Source: an uncultured Flavobacteriales bacterium
GTDB taxonomy: Bacteria > Bacteroidota > Bacteroidia > Flavobacteriales_D > Sanyastnellaceae
Reading direction: 5' to 3'
DNA length: 11,279 nucleotides
Assembly: GCA_937897625.1 (NCBI GenBank)
Contig: CALCNZ010000075.1
Span: 1-11,279 of the forward strand
Shown here: positions 1 through 7,551 of the stretch, piece by piece
Layout of the letters: every line of letters begins with the position of its first letter
How positions within the stretch are numbered: the stretch's first letter is position 1
Notes under the pieces: generated by a model
The model's database searches: none
What the model was told of the DNA's origin: nothing
Seen by the model: the letters and a program-made list of their open reading frames with translations, nothing else
Translations under genes and position numbers: made by a program

Positions 1-342
1 TTCTATGTTTTGAATGAAGGAAGGAATAACTGTTGTTGCTAATGAAGGAATAACAGAAATTCGAATCTGTCCTTCAACGCCCTTTGTTAACTCTTTCGAA
101 ATCTCGCGCATCAATTCCTGTTCAGCTAAAATTCGCTTCGCTTGATTCAGCAACAACATCCCTTCTTCAGTAAATTCCAAAGGATGAATTCCACGACGAA
201 CAATGACAATTTCCAATTCCTCTTCGAGCTTCTTCACCATCATGCTTAGTGTTGGCTGACTCACAAAGCAAGCGGCGGCGGCGGCCACAAAGTTTTTGTG
301 TTTCTCTAGAGCGACAATGTATTCTAACTGTTGAAAATTCAT
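1..342 (-). CDS. LysR-family (OxyR-like) transcriptional regulator, N-terminal part, runs off window
   Basis: Reading leftward from an ATG at 342, 114 codons stay open to the window edge, so the C-terminal two thirds are missing. The protein opens MNFQQLEYIVALEKHKNF and carries the LysR winged helix-turn-helix (about residues 3-60) with the hallmark FVSQPTLSMMVKKLEEEL at 26-43, followed by the linker helix (about 64-88). The start of the effector domain (GQIRISVIPSL, from about residue 91) is visible. The sequence resembles the hydrogen-peroxide-responsive OxyR-type regulators common in Flavobacteria more than other LysR groups, but the sensing cysteines would lie in the missing part, so OxyR function is an inference. 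A five-alanine run (20-24) sits in the first HTH helix. The gene starts 35 bp after the PorP-family gene on the same strand and may have its own promoter in that gap. Confidence 0.88.
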   Translation of the reverse strand, partial: MNFQQLEYIVALEKHKNFVAAAAACFVSQPTLSMMVKKLEEELEIVIVRRGIHPLEFTEEGMLLLNQAKRILAEQELMREISKELTKGVEGQIRISVIPSLATTVIPSFIQNIE

Positions 343-360
343 AGGCAAAATCTATACCTA

Positions 361-379
361 CAAAAATACAATTGTTTTT
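361..379 (-). promoter_or_regulatory. Possible promoter and AT-rich dyad before the LysR-type gene
   Basis: On the minus strand TATTTTTG (368 to 361) fits the Bacteroidota -7 consensus TAnnTTTG and would place transcription start about a dozen bases before the regulator ATG at 342. No TTTG -33 element is seen at the usual spacing. The element lies in an imperfect inverted repeat, AAAAA-t-ACAATTGT-TTTT (362-379), which also covers the stop codon of the preceding gene. It could be an autoregulatory site, a weak terminator, or chance in AT-rich DNA. Confidence 0.25.
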
Positions 380-1397
380 AGTAATATGGCACACACAACT
401 TTTTCAAGGTGCCGTGTTTCAACTTGGGAGGAACAATATAGACTATTGAAAATTCCAAACCTCCTCTTCCAGTGCTGGCTGGACGAAGCGTTGACGTATT
501 TATATCATAGGACATTCCCACACGCCACTCATTGTATTCCGCACCTAACTCAAACCAAGCAGCATCTCGAAATCTTCCGTGAACCCCAGCAAACAAACGT
601 TGATTTTCCCATTTTTCCGAAGGCAATTTGTAATAGGCTCGTGACCCCAGAACAAGTTCCTTCATTTTGCCTTGAATCTGAAAAAGCGAAAGTGCTTCCA
701 CTTCAACCTGTTCATTCAAAGGCATACGCGCACTCGCTTGCAGAGCATGTCGAACATCGAGCACAACCGCGTTATTGTCTTTAAAACTTTGTTTTGGACG
801 AGTAATATTACTTATGGAATAGCCCGCATTCCAACGGAATTTTTCTTGTTGTTTCTGAATGAAAACAGACAAGGCAATTGATGGATAAATCCGTGCAGTT
901 GTTGCGTAGGTTTCATTGCTCGAAAGCGTCGGATCGAAACTCATTCCATTCCATTGGGAATCGTAGATCAGCGCACTCGGATCAAATCCACGTGAAGTAA
1001 TTCCAACTGAACCTCCGCCTCTAACTTCTAAACTATCATTCGGCTTATACAGCGTATGAGCCGCGTGCAGCTGAACTTGCGAAGTTCGAAATCGAGAATC
1101 TCCTGCTACATCGCTTCCAGCATTCAATCCGAAAGACCATTGCTTCTCATTGAATTCTTTCGCTTCAGCCGAAAAACCAAATGTCTGATAAGGCGTGGTT
1201 ACACTTCTCCATTGATTGCGTTGATTCGCGGCGAAACGAAACTGTCCGTTGAAAGCGCCTACCTGAGCACTGTTCTGCCAAAGCATGGCTTGATCAAACT
1301 GACTGAAATGAATATCCTGAGCAAATGAACAAACAGAGAACGCGAAGAAGAATGCAAGCATTCCAATTCTCATTCTGTTTCTCATTCTGGTTCTCAT
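378..1397 (-). CDS. PorP/SprF-family type IX secretion system membrane protein
   Basis: A 339-residue outer-membrane protein of the PorP/SprF family. Family members are associated with T9SS, and SprF is needed for secretion of the SprB adhesin, a type B cargo. A Sec signal peptide (MRIGMLAFFFAFSVCSFAQ) is followed by the family's typical mature start, QDIHFSQF. The rest alternates aromatic and polar residues as in a beta-barrel (for example WNAGYSISNI, and FAGVHGRFRDAAWFELGAEY near the C-terminus), with the usual final GGLEFSIVYI strand. The length is normal. It begins 7 bp after a type B cargo gene, the usual genetic pairing, so it probably handles or anchors that protein. The start is uncertain: ATG codons at 1397, 1385, 1373 and 1361 are in frame, and an in-frame TTG at 1412 would overlap the upstream gene. 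I chose 1397; 1373 also leaves a workable signal peptide. Confidence 0.88.
   Translation of the reverse strand: MRTRMRNRMRIGMLAFFFAFSVCSFAQDIHFSQFDQAMLWQNSAQVGAFNGQFRFAANQRNQWRSVTTPYQTFGFSAEAKEFNEKQWSFGLNAGSDVAGDSRFRTSQVQLHAAHTLYKPNDSLEVRGGGSVGITSRGFDPSALIYDSQWNGMSFDPTLSSNETYATTARIYPSIALSVFIQKQQEKFRWNAGYSISNITRPKQSFKDNNAVVLDVRHALQASARMPLNEQVEVEALSLFQIQGKMKELVLGSRAYYKLPSEKWENQRLFAGVHGRFRDAAWFELGAEYNEWRVGMSYDINTSTLRPASTGRGGLEFSIVYIVPPKLKHGTLKKLCVPYY
1359..1397 (-). repeat. 12-bp tandem repeat giving four in-frame ATG codons
   Basis: Three consecutive 12-bp units, ATGAGAACCAGA, ATGAGAAACAGA and ATGAGAATTGGA, followed by another ATG, make up the start of the PorP-family gene. Start codons therefore fall at exactly 12-nt intervals (1397, 1385, 1373, 1361). 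The units encode MRTR, MRNR and MRIG, adding positive charge in front of the signal-peptide hydrophobic core. Copy-number change would remain in frame. Confidence 0.8.
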
Positions 1398-1404
1398 TCG
1401 ATTG

Positions 1405-4400
1405 TTATTCAAGAACAGTTATGTTTCCTTCTTCAAAAAATATTTCACCACCTTCACAGACCACACGCATGTAATAAACAAAGACAGCAGGATCTACTTT
1501 CTTCCCTTTAAAATATCCGTTCCAACCAAGGCTCTGATCTTGTGTTTGAAAAACCAACTCTCCCCAACGATCGTAGAGTTTGAAATCTAATTCAGAAATA
1601 AAATTTCCTCGTACATACAACCATTCATTCGCATTGTCCAAATTCGGAGTGAATGCATTCGGAACGTACACGGTTGGTCTTCCACATACAAAATCAACCA
1701 CACGCACAGTGACACTGTCTTGCTGAACGCAATCGCCATCGGATACAGTTACATGGTATGTTGAAGTTGTTTCCACATATGCCGTTGGATTGAATATGTT
1801 CGGATTATTTAATCCAAGGGATGGAGACCATTGATAAGAATATGCGCTGTTCATTGGACTGGCAGTAAGCTGAACATTCGTTCCAGCAATGACAACCGCT
1901 GGATTTGCACTCGCGTTAATGGTGGAAGCATTCAATGCGCTTACCGCAACTTGAACCGTATCTTGTGCCAAGCAGCCACTTGGTGTTGCAGCCGAGACAG
2001 ACACTGTCGTTCCAGACGTAATCACAAACTCAATAGCTGATGTGCCTTGTCCGCTTAACAACTGCGCATTCGATTGCCATTGGTAGTTAAATGTCGGATT
2101 CGGATTCAATACCGACAACGATACTGTGTCGCCATAACATGCAATAAAATCGCCTTGAATGGTGGCTTGATCACCAACCATAAAAACAGAAACACTATCC
2201 ACAACAGTGCAGCCTTGACTGGTTAACTGCGCGAAATACGTTTGCATTCCGTTTACAAAAACGTTGATCGAAAGATCTTGCGCATTGCTGTTTAATGGAT
2301 TCGAAAAGTCAGAAGAAGCGCTCCAAATCACGCTTCCCGTTGAAGGGCTAATGGTAGCGTTAAGATCAACATTCGCAGGAACACAAAGCGAAGTGTCGTT
2401 TGGAAGTGTTAAACTTAATTGAGGAACAAAGACGTTTTGCGTGAGCGTGTCCGTGCAGACATCGTGTTGAACCAACAACTGATACGATGCATTTGAACTT
2501 CCAGAAAAAATTGGAAGTGGCCCGTTCACATCGCTCAAATTTCCGTCGTTCGGTGTCCATGAATAAACTGCATTCGGATCGGCACTCACTTGTCCCAATT
2601 GTGCGGGCACTCCGTTACAAACAGTCACATCGCCAAGGGTTTCAACAATTGGTGCAACAACAGAAATGGTTCTTGAAATGGTATCTACGGCATTGCACGT
2701 AACCGGATTCTGAGCCGTTAATGTAACGGAATATGTTCCCGGAGAATTGAATGTGTGCACGACACTGTTTCCAGTTACAGTAGAGTTATCGTCGCTGAAA
2801 TGCCATTGAACAGAGGCCGCCAACGATGAGCTGCTTACCAATTGAATCGTTGATCCTTCGCAAAGCAACGGAGGCGCATTGAAACTGGCAACAGTCAGCG
2901 GCAATTGAAAATCGTATTTGAAAACACCGTTGTTGCAACTGTTGTTGTTAATGGCCGAAACGGCGTTTGAAGGAAAGATGGGAAAGTCACTATTACCGCC
3001 ACATCCGGCGCATACACTTTGATAAATTATTCCTTTTCTATCGAAGCGACTCGTGCCGCCGTCTACGTGCTCAGCGCTGATGTTTCCTCCAAAAAAAGAG
3101 GCGTAGGTCACAGCGCTCGCGTCGGCCTCTAAGACAAGTAAATAAAAATCACTTCCATCGGTAGTCGATTGAAATGCATCTGGCGTAGTGAGCAAACCTA
3201 TGGTATATCCTGCTTCTGTGGTGGAATACTGGTTCACTGCTCCGCCCCATCCGCTGAGGTAAATCTTTCCACATACATCTACCAAAAAAGCTGTTGGAGA
3301 AAGACTTGGTTTACCATCGCCCGTGCCGAACACGGTGCTCCAAACTATTGTTGAAAGATCGTTCGGGAATTTTGTAACGAGCATTCCGCTGTTTGGCTGA
3401 CTGAATCCTGCATTCACCACGAACGTTGAATTCGCTGCGCGCGTTTGTCCGTATACAAAGACATCGTTCGCGTTGTCTGTTTCAATAAAATAAAGCTGAT
3501 CAAAAACATTGCTTCCAAAGTATGTTGAAGCCAATAAGGTTGTGCCGTCCGGACTCAGCTTCGCGATCCATCCGTCGCTATTTCCTCCGTTAAACACTTG
3601 TCCGTAGCCGTTTCCAGCAATTGGAAAATTCACAGACTGTGTTCCACCGCAAACGAAAATATTTCCGGCATTGTCTTCAGCTAAACTGAAACCACTGTCG
3701 TCATCGGATCCACCGAGATACGTGCTCCAATGCATTTGTGAAAGATCATTCGACAATTGAAACACACACGCGTCTTGCAATCCGCCAATGCTCGACTGGT
3801 AGGCATTCACGGTTGGGAAATTCGTGGAAAACGTTGAACTCACTACGTAGACGTTGTCGTTCGCATCTAAATCAATTTCTCCGCGAAACTCATCGGCGTA
3901 ATTGAATTTCAATCCAGCCGCGGTGTTCACACCGTCGTTCCCTGTTCCTCCAACAAATGTTGAAGCCACGAGAGTGTTTCCATTTACATTCAACTTCGCG
4001 ACAACAATATCGCTTCCGTTGGTGTATTGAACACCCACTCCGAATGGCGCAAAATTTCCACCGCCGTTGAAGGTGTTATCGAATGCATTCGGAGAGGTGG
4101 GGAAGTTTCCACTTGATGTGGTTCCCAAGACAATCAATTCGTCGTTGCTGTTGCAGATTAAACTGTGCGGAAGATCGTCGTGGGCGCCGCCCAAAAAGGT
4201 GCTCCATTGCATGAAAGTTCCCGAAATATCGTATTTCGAAATGGCCATGTCCGTTCCCGCCAACGTTCCTTGTCCGTCGCCGCCGCCCCAAGTGGTCTGA
4301 TAAGCACCAAGTGTGGTCGGATAACCTTGTCCAAACGAACTACTTCCTGAAATTAAATTCCCTTGACTGTCGTAGGTTGCGGTATAACCGAAATTATCGT

Positions 4401-5157
4401 CATAGCTTCCGCTGTAAGAAGAGAAGATCAGTTCGGGGTCAATGATCAAAGGAAATTTCGAATTGAATTTTCCCAAGCGGAAGGAAATGACGTTTCCATT
4501 TTTCACGAATGAACATTCAACTCGAACCTTCATTGGAGGATGGTTTCCCGCGGCTTCCCCTTCCATTGGAATCAATTGATAGGCAATTGGAATTTGCTCA
4601 ACAATTTCACCCAAAGCCGTTCGAACAATTAACCTTCCGTCTTCTACACGAACATCGTCGGTTCCTTCATACGACCATTGAATTTGTGAAGGAGAAACGT
4701 TTCGTTGAACTTCCCAATCGTACTTCATGAAGAATTCATTCTGATACACGTGCAGATGAATACCTGAATAAAAGTTCTCGTATCGAAATCCTTTCGCTTC
4801 GCGGCAATCTCTTCCCCACTTCTGCGGATCGTTTCCTAAAAAATAATTGTATCGTGTTTGTTGAAAGCCATCGGCTACAACTCTCTCCGGACGGGCGTTT
4901 CGAAAGACTTGACGAAACACATGTCCGCGTAGCACGGGCTCGAATTCCTTGCCCGCATGAGCTTTTGCTATTTCAGACAGATCGAAAAAATGATGCGTGA
5001 AGGCATTGTTTTCGAAAAACGTTCTGCCGTTTTCTGTTGCTGCGCTGAACTTCACTTGCGCCGGCCATTGCCCTTTGTTTTCGATAAAATGAACCACCTG
5101 CGCCAATCCGAATTGAACGAGCATAGCGAAACATCCAACGAGTAAAATTTTGCGCAT
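1405..5157 (-). CDS. Large secreted SBBP beta-propeller/PKD protein with T9SS type B sorting domain
   Basis: A 1250-residue exported protein. Residues 1-19 are a Sec signal peptide. Residues 23-240 match the N-terminal module (DUF7948-type) found before SBBP repeats, beginning HFIENKGQWP. Residues 245-735 form an SBBP-type beta-propeller, with recurring STFLGGAHDD (319), STFVGGTGND (399), STYLGGSDDD (478) and STYFG (544) motifs, SGWGG (635) and a CAGCGG motif (716-721). A PKD domain follows (about 755-835, PGTYSVTLTAQNP), then cysteine-containing Ig-like modules to about 1155. The C-terminus (from 1162, YVPNAFTPNLDNANEWL through RWGELVF and GWNGYFKGKKV) is the gliding-motility-associated/type B T9SS sorting domain. 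The protein should therefore cross the outer membrane through T9SS and be surface-bound or released. An adhesion or matrix role is plausible, but the ligand is unknown. The PorP/SprF gene directly downstream is the expected partner. No frameshift is visible. Confidence 0.92.
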   Translation of the reverse strand: MRKILLVGCFAMLVQFGLAQVVHFIENKGQWPAQVKFSAATENGRTFFENNAFTHHFFDLSEIAKAHAGKEFEPVLRGHVFRQVFRNARPERVVADGFQQTRYNYFLGNDPQKWGRDCREAKGFRYENFYSGIHLHVYQNEFFMKYDWEVQRNVSPSQIQWSYEGTDDVRVEDGRLIVRTALGEIVEQIPIAYQLIPMEGEAAGNHPPMKVRVECSFVKNGNVISFRLGKFNSKFPLIIDPELIFSSYSGSYDDNFGYTATYDSQGNLISGSSSFGQGYPTTLGAYQTTWGGGDGQGTLAGTDMAISKYDISGTFMQWSTFLGGAHDDLPHSLICNSNDELIVLGTTSSGNFPTSPNAFDNTFNGGGNFAPFGVGVQYTNGSDIVVAKLNVNGNTLVASTFVGGTGNDGVNTAAGLKFNYADEFRGEIDLDANDNVYVVSSTFSTNFPTVNAYQSSIGGLQDACVFQLSNDLSQMHWSTYLGGSDDDSGFSLAEDNAGNIFVCGGTQSVNFPIAGNGYGQVFNGGNSDGWIAKLSPDGTTLLASTYFGSNVFDQLYFIETDNANDVFVYGQTRAANSTFVVNAGFSQPNSGMLVTKFPNDLSTIVWSTVFGTGDGKPSLSPTAFLVDVCGKIYLSGWGGAVNQYSTTEAGYTIGLLTTPDAFQSTTDGSDFYLLVLEADASAVTYASFFGGNISAEHVDGGTSRFDRKGIIYQSVCAGCGGNSDFPIFPSNAVSAINNNSCNNGVFKYDFQLPLTVASFNAPPLLCEGSTIQLVSSSSLAASVQWHFSDDNSTVTGNSVVHTFNSPGTYSVTLTAQNPVTCNAVDTISRTISVVAPIVETLGDVTVCNGVPAQLGQVSADPNAVYSWTPNDGNLSDVNGPLPIFSGSSNASYQLLVQHDVCTDTLTQNVFVPQLSLTLPNDTSLCVPANVDLNATISPSTGSVIWSASSDFSNPLNSNAQDLSINVFVNGMQTYFAQLTSQGCTVVDSVSVFMVGDQATIQGDFIACYGDTVSLSVLNPNPTFNYQWQSNAQLLSGQGTSAIEFVITSGTTVSVSAATPSGCLAQDTVQVAVSALNASTINASANPAVVIAGTNVQLTASPMNSAYSYQWSPSLGLNNPNIFNPTAYVETTSTYHVTVSDGDCVQQDSVTVRVVDFVCGRPTVYVPNAFTPNLDNANEWLYVRGNFISELDFKLYDRWGELVFQTQDQSLGWNGYFKGKKVDPAVFVYYMRVVCEGGEIFFEEGNITVLE

Positions 5158-5161
5158 TGAA

Positions 5162-5169
5162 CGAATTTA
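5162..5169 (-). promoter_or_regulatory. Weak candidate -7 element before the large cargo gene
   Basis: TAAATTCG on the minus strand (5169 to 5162) differs from TAnnTTTG at one base. It lies only 4 bp before the ATG at 5157, in the 35-bp gap after the thioredoxin-like gene, and would give a nearly leaderless transcript. No -33 element is evident. Readthrough from the oxidase/thioredoxin genes is equally possible. Confidence 0.2.
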
Positions 5170-5192
5170 CGAAAAAAGAAATTCAGAATCTC

Positions 5193-5792
5193 TTATTTCT
5201 TCCGATAGAAAATGCGACAGCCGAAGGATTCTGTTTGAGGCGCAGTGACTGGCTTTCCTTCCAACAAATCACTTATGGCATTTGCTAAAAAGGGAGTTGC
5301 AGAATCGGGATGTTCTCCGTTGTCGTCAAATGATCCTTCATAACGCACAAACCAACGACCTTCTTCCTTCCAAACAACATAGGCTTGCGGCGTATGCTGT
5401 GCTTGAAATTGTTTCGCAATTTCTTGCGAACCATCTTGCACGTAGGGCACAACGAACTTATTTCTGCTTGCTCGTTTCACCATTTCCTTCCAATTCTCTT
5501 CTTCGTAAACCAAAGAGTCCATCGGATTTATTGCAAGCACATGAACCCCTTGCACAGCAAATTTCTGATCCAATTCTTGCATGCGCTTGTCGTACAATTT
5601 CGCCATGGGGCAATGATTGCAGAAGAAGATAACAGCGAATCCCTTGGCATTCGGGAAGGAATTAAAATTCAGATTTCCTTTATTCACCGAGTGCATTTCA
5701 AAAGGAAGAATCTCTTTTCCGAGCACCGAAACTTCAGTTTGCGCCTGCAACAAAAAAGGCAAGAACAAGAAGATTGCAAGAACTCGTTTCAT
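5193..5792 (-). CDS. Exported thioredoxin-like (redoxin) protein with CNHCP motif
   Basis: A 199-residue protein with a Sec signal peptide (MKRVLAIFLFLPFLLQAQ) and no lipobox, so probably soluble in the periplasm. The thioredoxin/peroxiredoxin-like fold is shown by beta-strand GFAVIFF followed by C58-N-H-C61-P, a CxxC pair at the helix start, and by the cis-proline in HTPQAYVV (P135). A third cysteine near the end (C192, in FGCRIF) is also typical of this AhpC/TSA-related group. The CNHCP form is seen in redoxin-domain proteins and differs from classical WCGPC, so the exact redox activity (thiol-disulfide exchange or peroxidase) cannot be assigned. The gene starts 10 bp after the multicopper oxidase stop codon on the same strand, so the two are almost certainly co-transcribed. 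The last residues are basic (YRKK). Confidence 0.85.
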   Translation of the reverse strand: MKRVLAIFLFLPFLLQAQTEVSVLGKEILPFEMHSVNKGNLNFNSFPNAKGFAVIFFCNHCPMAKLYDKRMQELDQKFAVQGVHVLAINPMDSLVYEEENWKEMVKRASRNKFVVPYVQDGSQEIAKQFQAQHTPQAYVVWKEEGRWFVRYEGSFDDNGEHPDSATPFLANAISDLLEGKPVTAPQTESFGCRIFYRKK

Positions 5793-5802
5793 GGAAAGAA
5801 TA

Positions 5803-7491
5803 TTATTCCTTAATGAACTTCTTCACAATAATTTTCTTTGAAGCTTTGTCGGTTAATTGAACCAAATAAATTCCAGCCGACAAATGACTTACGTCTATAC
5901 CCCTTGACAAATCTGGGCTTGGAAGCATCATTACGGTTCTTCCCATTTCATTGAGGACGGTCACATAGTAGATGCGTCCGTTCAAATTAGCATTCGAAAT
6001 ATGAAGAAGTTCTTGCGTTGGATTCGGATAAAGCGAGATCTCCGATTCATTAATTTCTTCCGTTCCAACATTGTTCACCACAACAAATTGTCCCATCATT
6101 CCTGCGTCTTCGTGTAATCCGAAATGACAATGGTACATGAAGGGGTGCTCTGCATCTGCATAATCGTTGAACTTCGCCACAAAGGTTACACTTTCATTTA
6201 CGGGCAAATAGAAGACATCTTTCCAACCTTGCTCATGTGCTCCAACATTGGCGGCGCTTCCATTGCGCGCAACAATTTTGAATTCTACATCGTGAATGTG
6301 GAAGGCATGACCAAAAATTTGATTGTTTGTGACAGTCCATTTTTCAATTGCATCCAAGTTCACTGTCTTGTTAATGGTGGTCATGTTGAATCCCGTATTA
6401 TCAAACGTAAACGGCACCGGGCCTTGTCCACCAGTAACAGCAATGCTGCGGCTTACGGTTGCGTCGTTCGCTGTCCAGTACACTTCGTTCGACAAGGAAG
6501 AAGGAATTCCAACAACAGGATTCGCGGTTGGATTCGCGACAACTAAATGCAGGGCTACAAAATCTGAATTGTTCAATAAGCTTCCGAACACACCCGATGT
6601 GTTTGGTTCGCCGCCCGGGAATCCCAAAGCAAACCCTGAATTATATGCTGTCAGATCTAAGGAAGAACCCACGGCATCTCCTGAAAGATCGACCAAAATC
6701 TCAATGCGCTCTCCCACCATAAGCTTCACGCGATTCACTTGAACAGGAGCGTTCAACATACCGCCGTCGTTGGCAATGATGTAAAAATTGCGATTGTCGC
6801 TGAAACCTAAGTTGTATCCTCTTTCGTTCTCAACATTAAGAATTCGAAGTCGAACCAACTGCTTCGGCAACGTTAACTGAGGACTCGATGTGCCGTTCAC
6901 CAGCATATAATCTCCGTAAGCAGCGTTCGCTATTACAATCTGATTGGCCGCGGTGTATTTTCTGCTTGAAAGTGCAATGGGGAAATCGTCTGCGCCGTAA
7001 GTCCGTGGAAGATTCATAGCGGCCTCTTCGTCGTCCTGAACAATAATGAATCCGCCCATTCCTTTCATAAGCTGTTCGGTGGTCATGGTGTGCAAATGCG
7101 GATGATACCAATAGGTTCCGGCGCGGTTTGATACGTTCCAATAGGGTTGCCACGTTGCTCCCGGAGGAATGACTTGGTGCGGTCCACCGTCCATTACAGC
7201 AGGCAAATGCATACCGTGCCAATGAACAGTTGTGCTATCGTTTAAGTGATTGGTCACATTCATGTGAACATCTTGTCCTTTGTGAAGAACCAAAGTCGGT
7301 CCCCAAAAATCTCCGTTTACGCCAATGGTCACGGTTTGATTCCCCGTAGGACGTAGTTGTTTCAACGTATCGTATACATTCAAATTGTAGGTTGAAGCAT
7401 CTTCCAAACCTGGGATCCAAATTTCATTGTATTGCCCAAAGGATTTTAAAGACAGAAGGAATAACGAAAACAGAAGTATACGACTTTTCAT
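5803..7491 (-). CDS. Multicopper oxidase with T9SS type A sorting domain
   Basis: A 562-residue three-cupredoxin-domain oxidase. All copper ligand motifs are visible: HWH (90-92) and HPHLH (130-134) in domain 1, and HAFHIH (395-400) and HCHFGLHEDAGM (454-465) in domain 3. The predicted type 1 copper ligands are H395, C455, H460 and M465. Such enzymes couple one-electron oxidation of substrates (Cu(I), phenols, metals) to reduction of O2 to water. Without a Met-rich insert as in CueO, cuprous oxidase activity is not assured. The N-terminus is a Sec signal (MKSRILLFSLFLLSLKSFGQ) without a twin-arginine motif. Residues from about 484 (SLYPNPTQELLHIS) to the final KKIIVKKFIKE form a type A T9SS sorting domain, so the enzyme should be secreted or attached to the cell surface. 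It leads a likely operon with the thioredoxin-like gene. A 25-bp inverted repeat lies upstream. Confidence 0.93.
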   Translation of the reverse strand: MKSRILLFSLFLLSLKSFGQYNEIWIPGLEDASTYNLNVYDTLKQLRPTGNQTVTIGVNGDFWGPTLVLHKGQDVHMNVTNHLNDSTTVHWHGMHLPAVMDGGPHQVIPPGATWQPYWNVSNRAGTYWYHPHLHTMTTEQLMKGMGGFIIVQDDEEAAMNLPRTYGADDFPIALSSRKYTAANQIVIANAAYGDYMLVNGTSSPQLTLPKQLVRLRILNVENERGYNLGFSDNRNFYIIANDGGMLNAPVQVNRVKLMVGERIEILVDLSGDAVGSSLDLTAYNSGFALGFPGGEPNTSGVFGSLLNNSDFVALHLVVANPTANPVVGIPSSLSNEVYWTANDATVSRSIAVTGGQGPVPFTFDNTGFNMTTINKTVNLDAIEKWTVTNNQIFGHAFHIHDVEFKIVARNGSAANVGAHEQGWKDVFYLPVNESVTFVAKFNDYADAEHPFMYHCHFGLHEDAGMMGQFVVVNNVGTEEINESEISLYPNPTQELLHISNANLNGRIYYVTVLNEMGRTVMMLPSPDLSRGIDVSHLSAGIYLVQLTDKASKKIIVKKFIKE

Positions 7492-7514
7492 TGTGGCAAT
7501 TTTATTCTTGGAAG

Positions 7515-7539
7515 CGATTCAAACCATTTGGTTTAATCG
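7515..7539. promoter_or_regulatory. 25-bp imperfect inverted repeat between ribH and the multicopper oxidase gene
   Basis: The plus strand reads CGATT-c-AAACCA-TT-TGGTTT-AATCG: arms of 5+6 bp pair perfectly with one unpaired C (7520) and a 2-bp centre. It fills the middle of the 60-bp gap between the ribH stop codon and the oxidase ATG. A weak -7-like TAAAATTG (7504 to 7497, minus) follows, and the right arm on the minus strand contains TTTG (7523 to 7520), 15 bp from it, shorter than the usual spacing. The repeat could be an operator for the oxidase or the ribH terminator hairpin, although no T-run follows it directly on either strand. Confidence 0.5.
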
Positions 7540-7551
7540 TTGTGTAAAAAA

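Noticed and set aside
20..54. Direct repeat GAAGGAATAAC twice, 24 bp apart
   Set aside because: It lies in coding sequence and simply encodes VIPS twice in the regulator's effector domain. This fits the known IPS/IPT pattern of the family.
274..285. (GGC)4 trinucleotide run in the LysR-type gene
   Set aside because: It encodes part of an alanine run in the first HTH helix, where alanines are normal for the family. Four units are too few to argue for a slippage switch.
386..784. 132-codon open frame on the plus strand inside the PorP-family gene
   Set aside because: It is antisense to a gene with a clear signal peptide and family motifs, has low-complexity unfamiliar sequence, and has no promoter or start context of its own.
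1398..1412. TTG at 1412 as the start of the PorP-family gene
   Set aside because: It would overlap the upstream cargo gene and add five residues before an already sufficient signal peptide. ATG codons follow at 1397 and later.
1651..1660. Palindrome GAATGCATTC, found again at 4081-4090
   Set aside because: Both copies are codons for Asn-Ala-Phe in the large cargo protein. The repetition follows from codon usage rather than a regulatory site.
5170..5192. Near-palindrome GAAATTCAGAATCTC between the thioredoxin-like gene and the cargo gene
   Set aside because: It has a mismatch, no usable loop and no T-run, and it is short enough to be expected by chance in AT-rich DNA.
6124..6742. Overlapping plus-strand open frames of about 140 codons inside the multicopper oxidase gene
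   Set aside because: The minus-strand frame carries every copper ligand motif. The antisense frames encode no recognisable domain and overlap each other.
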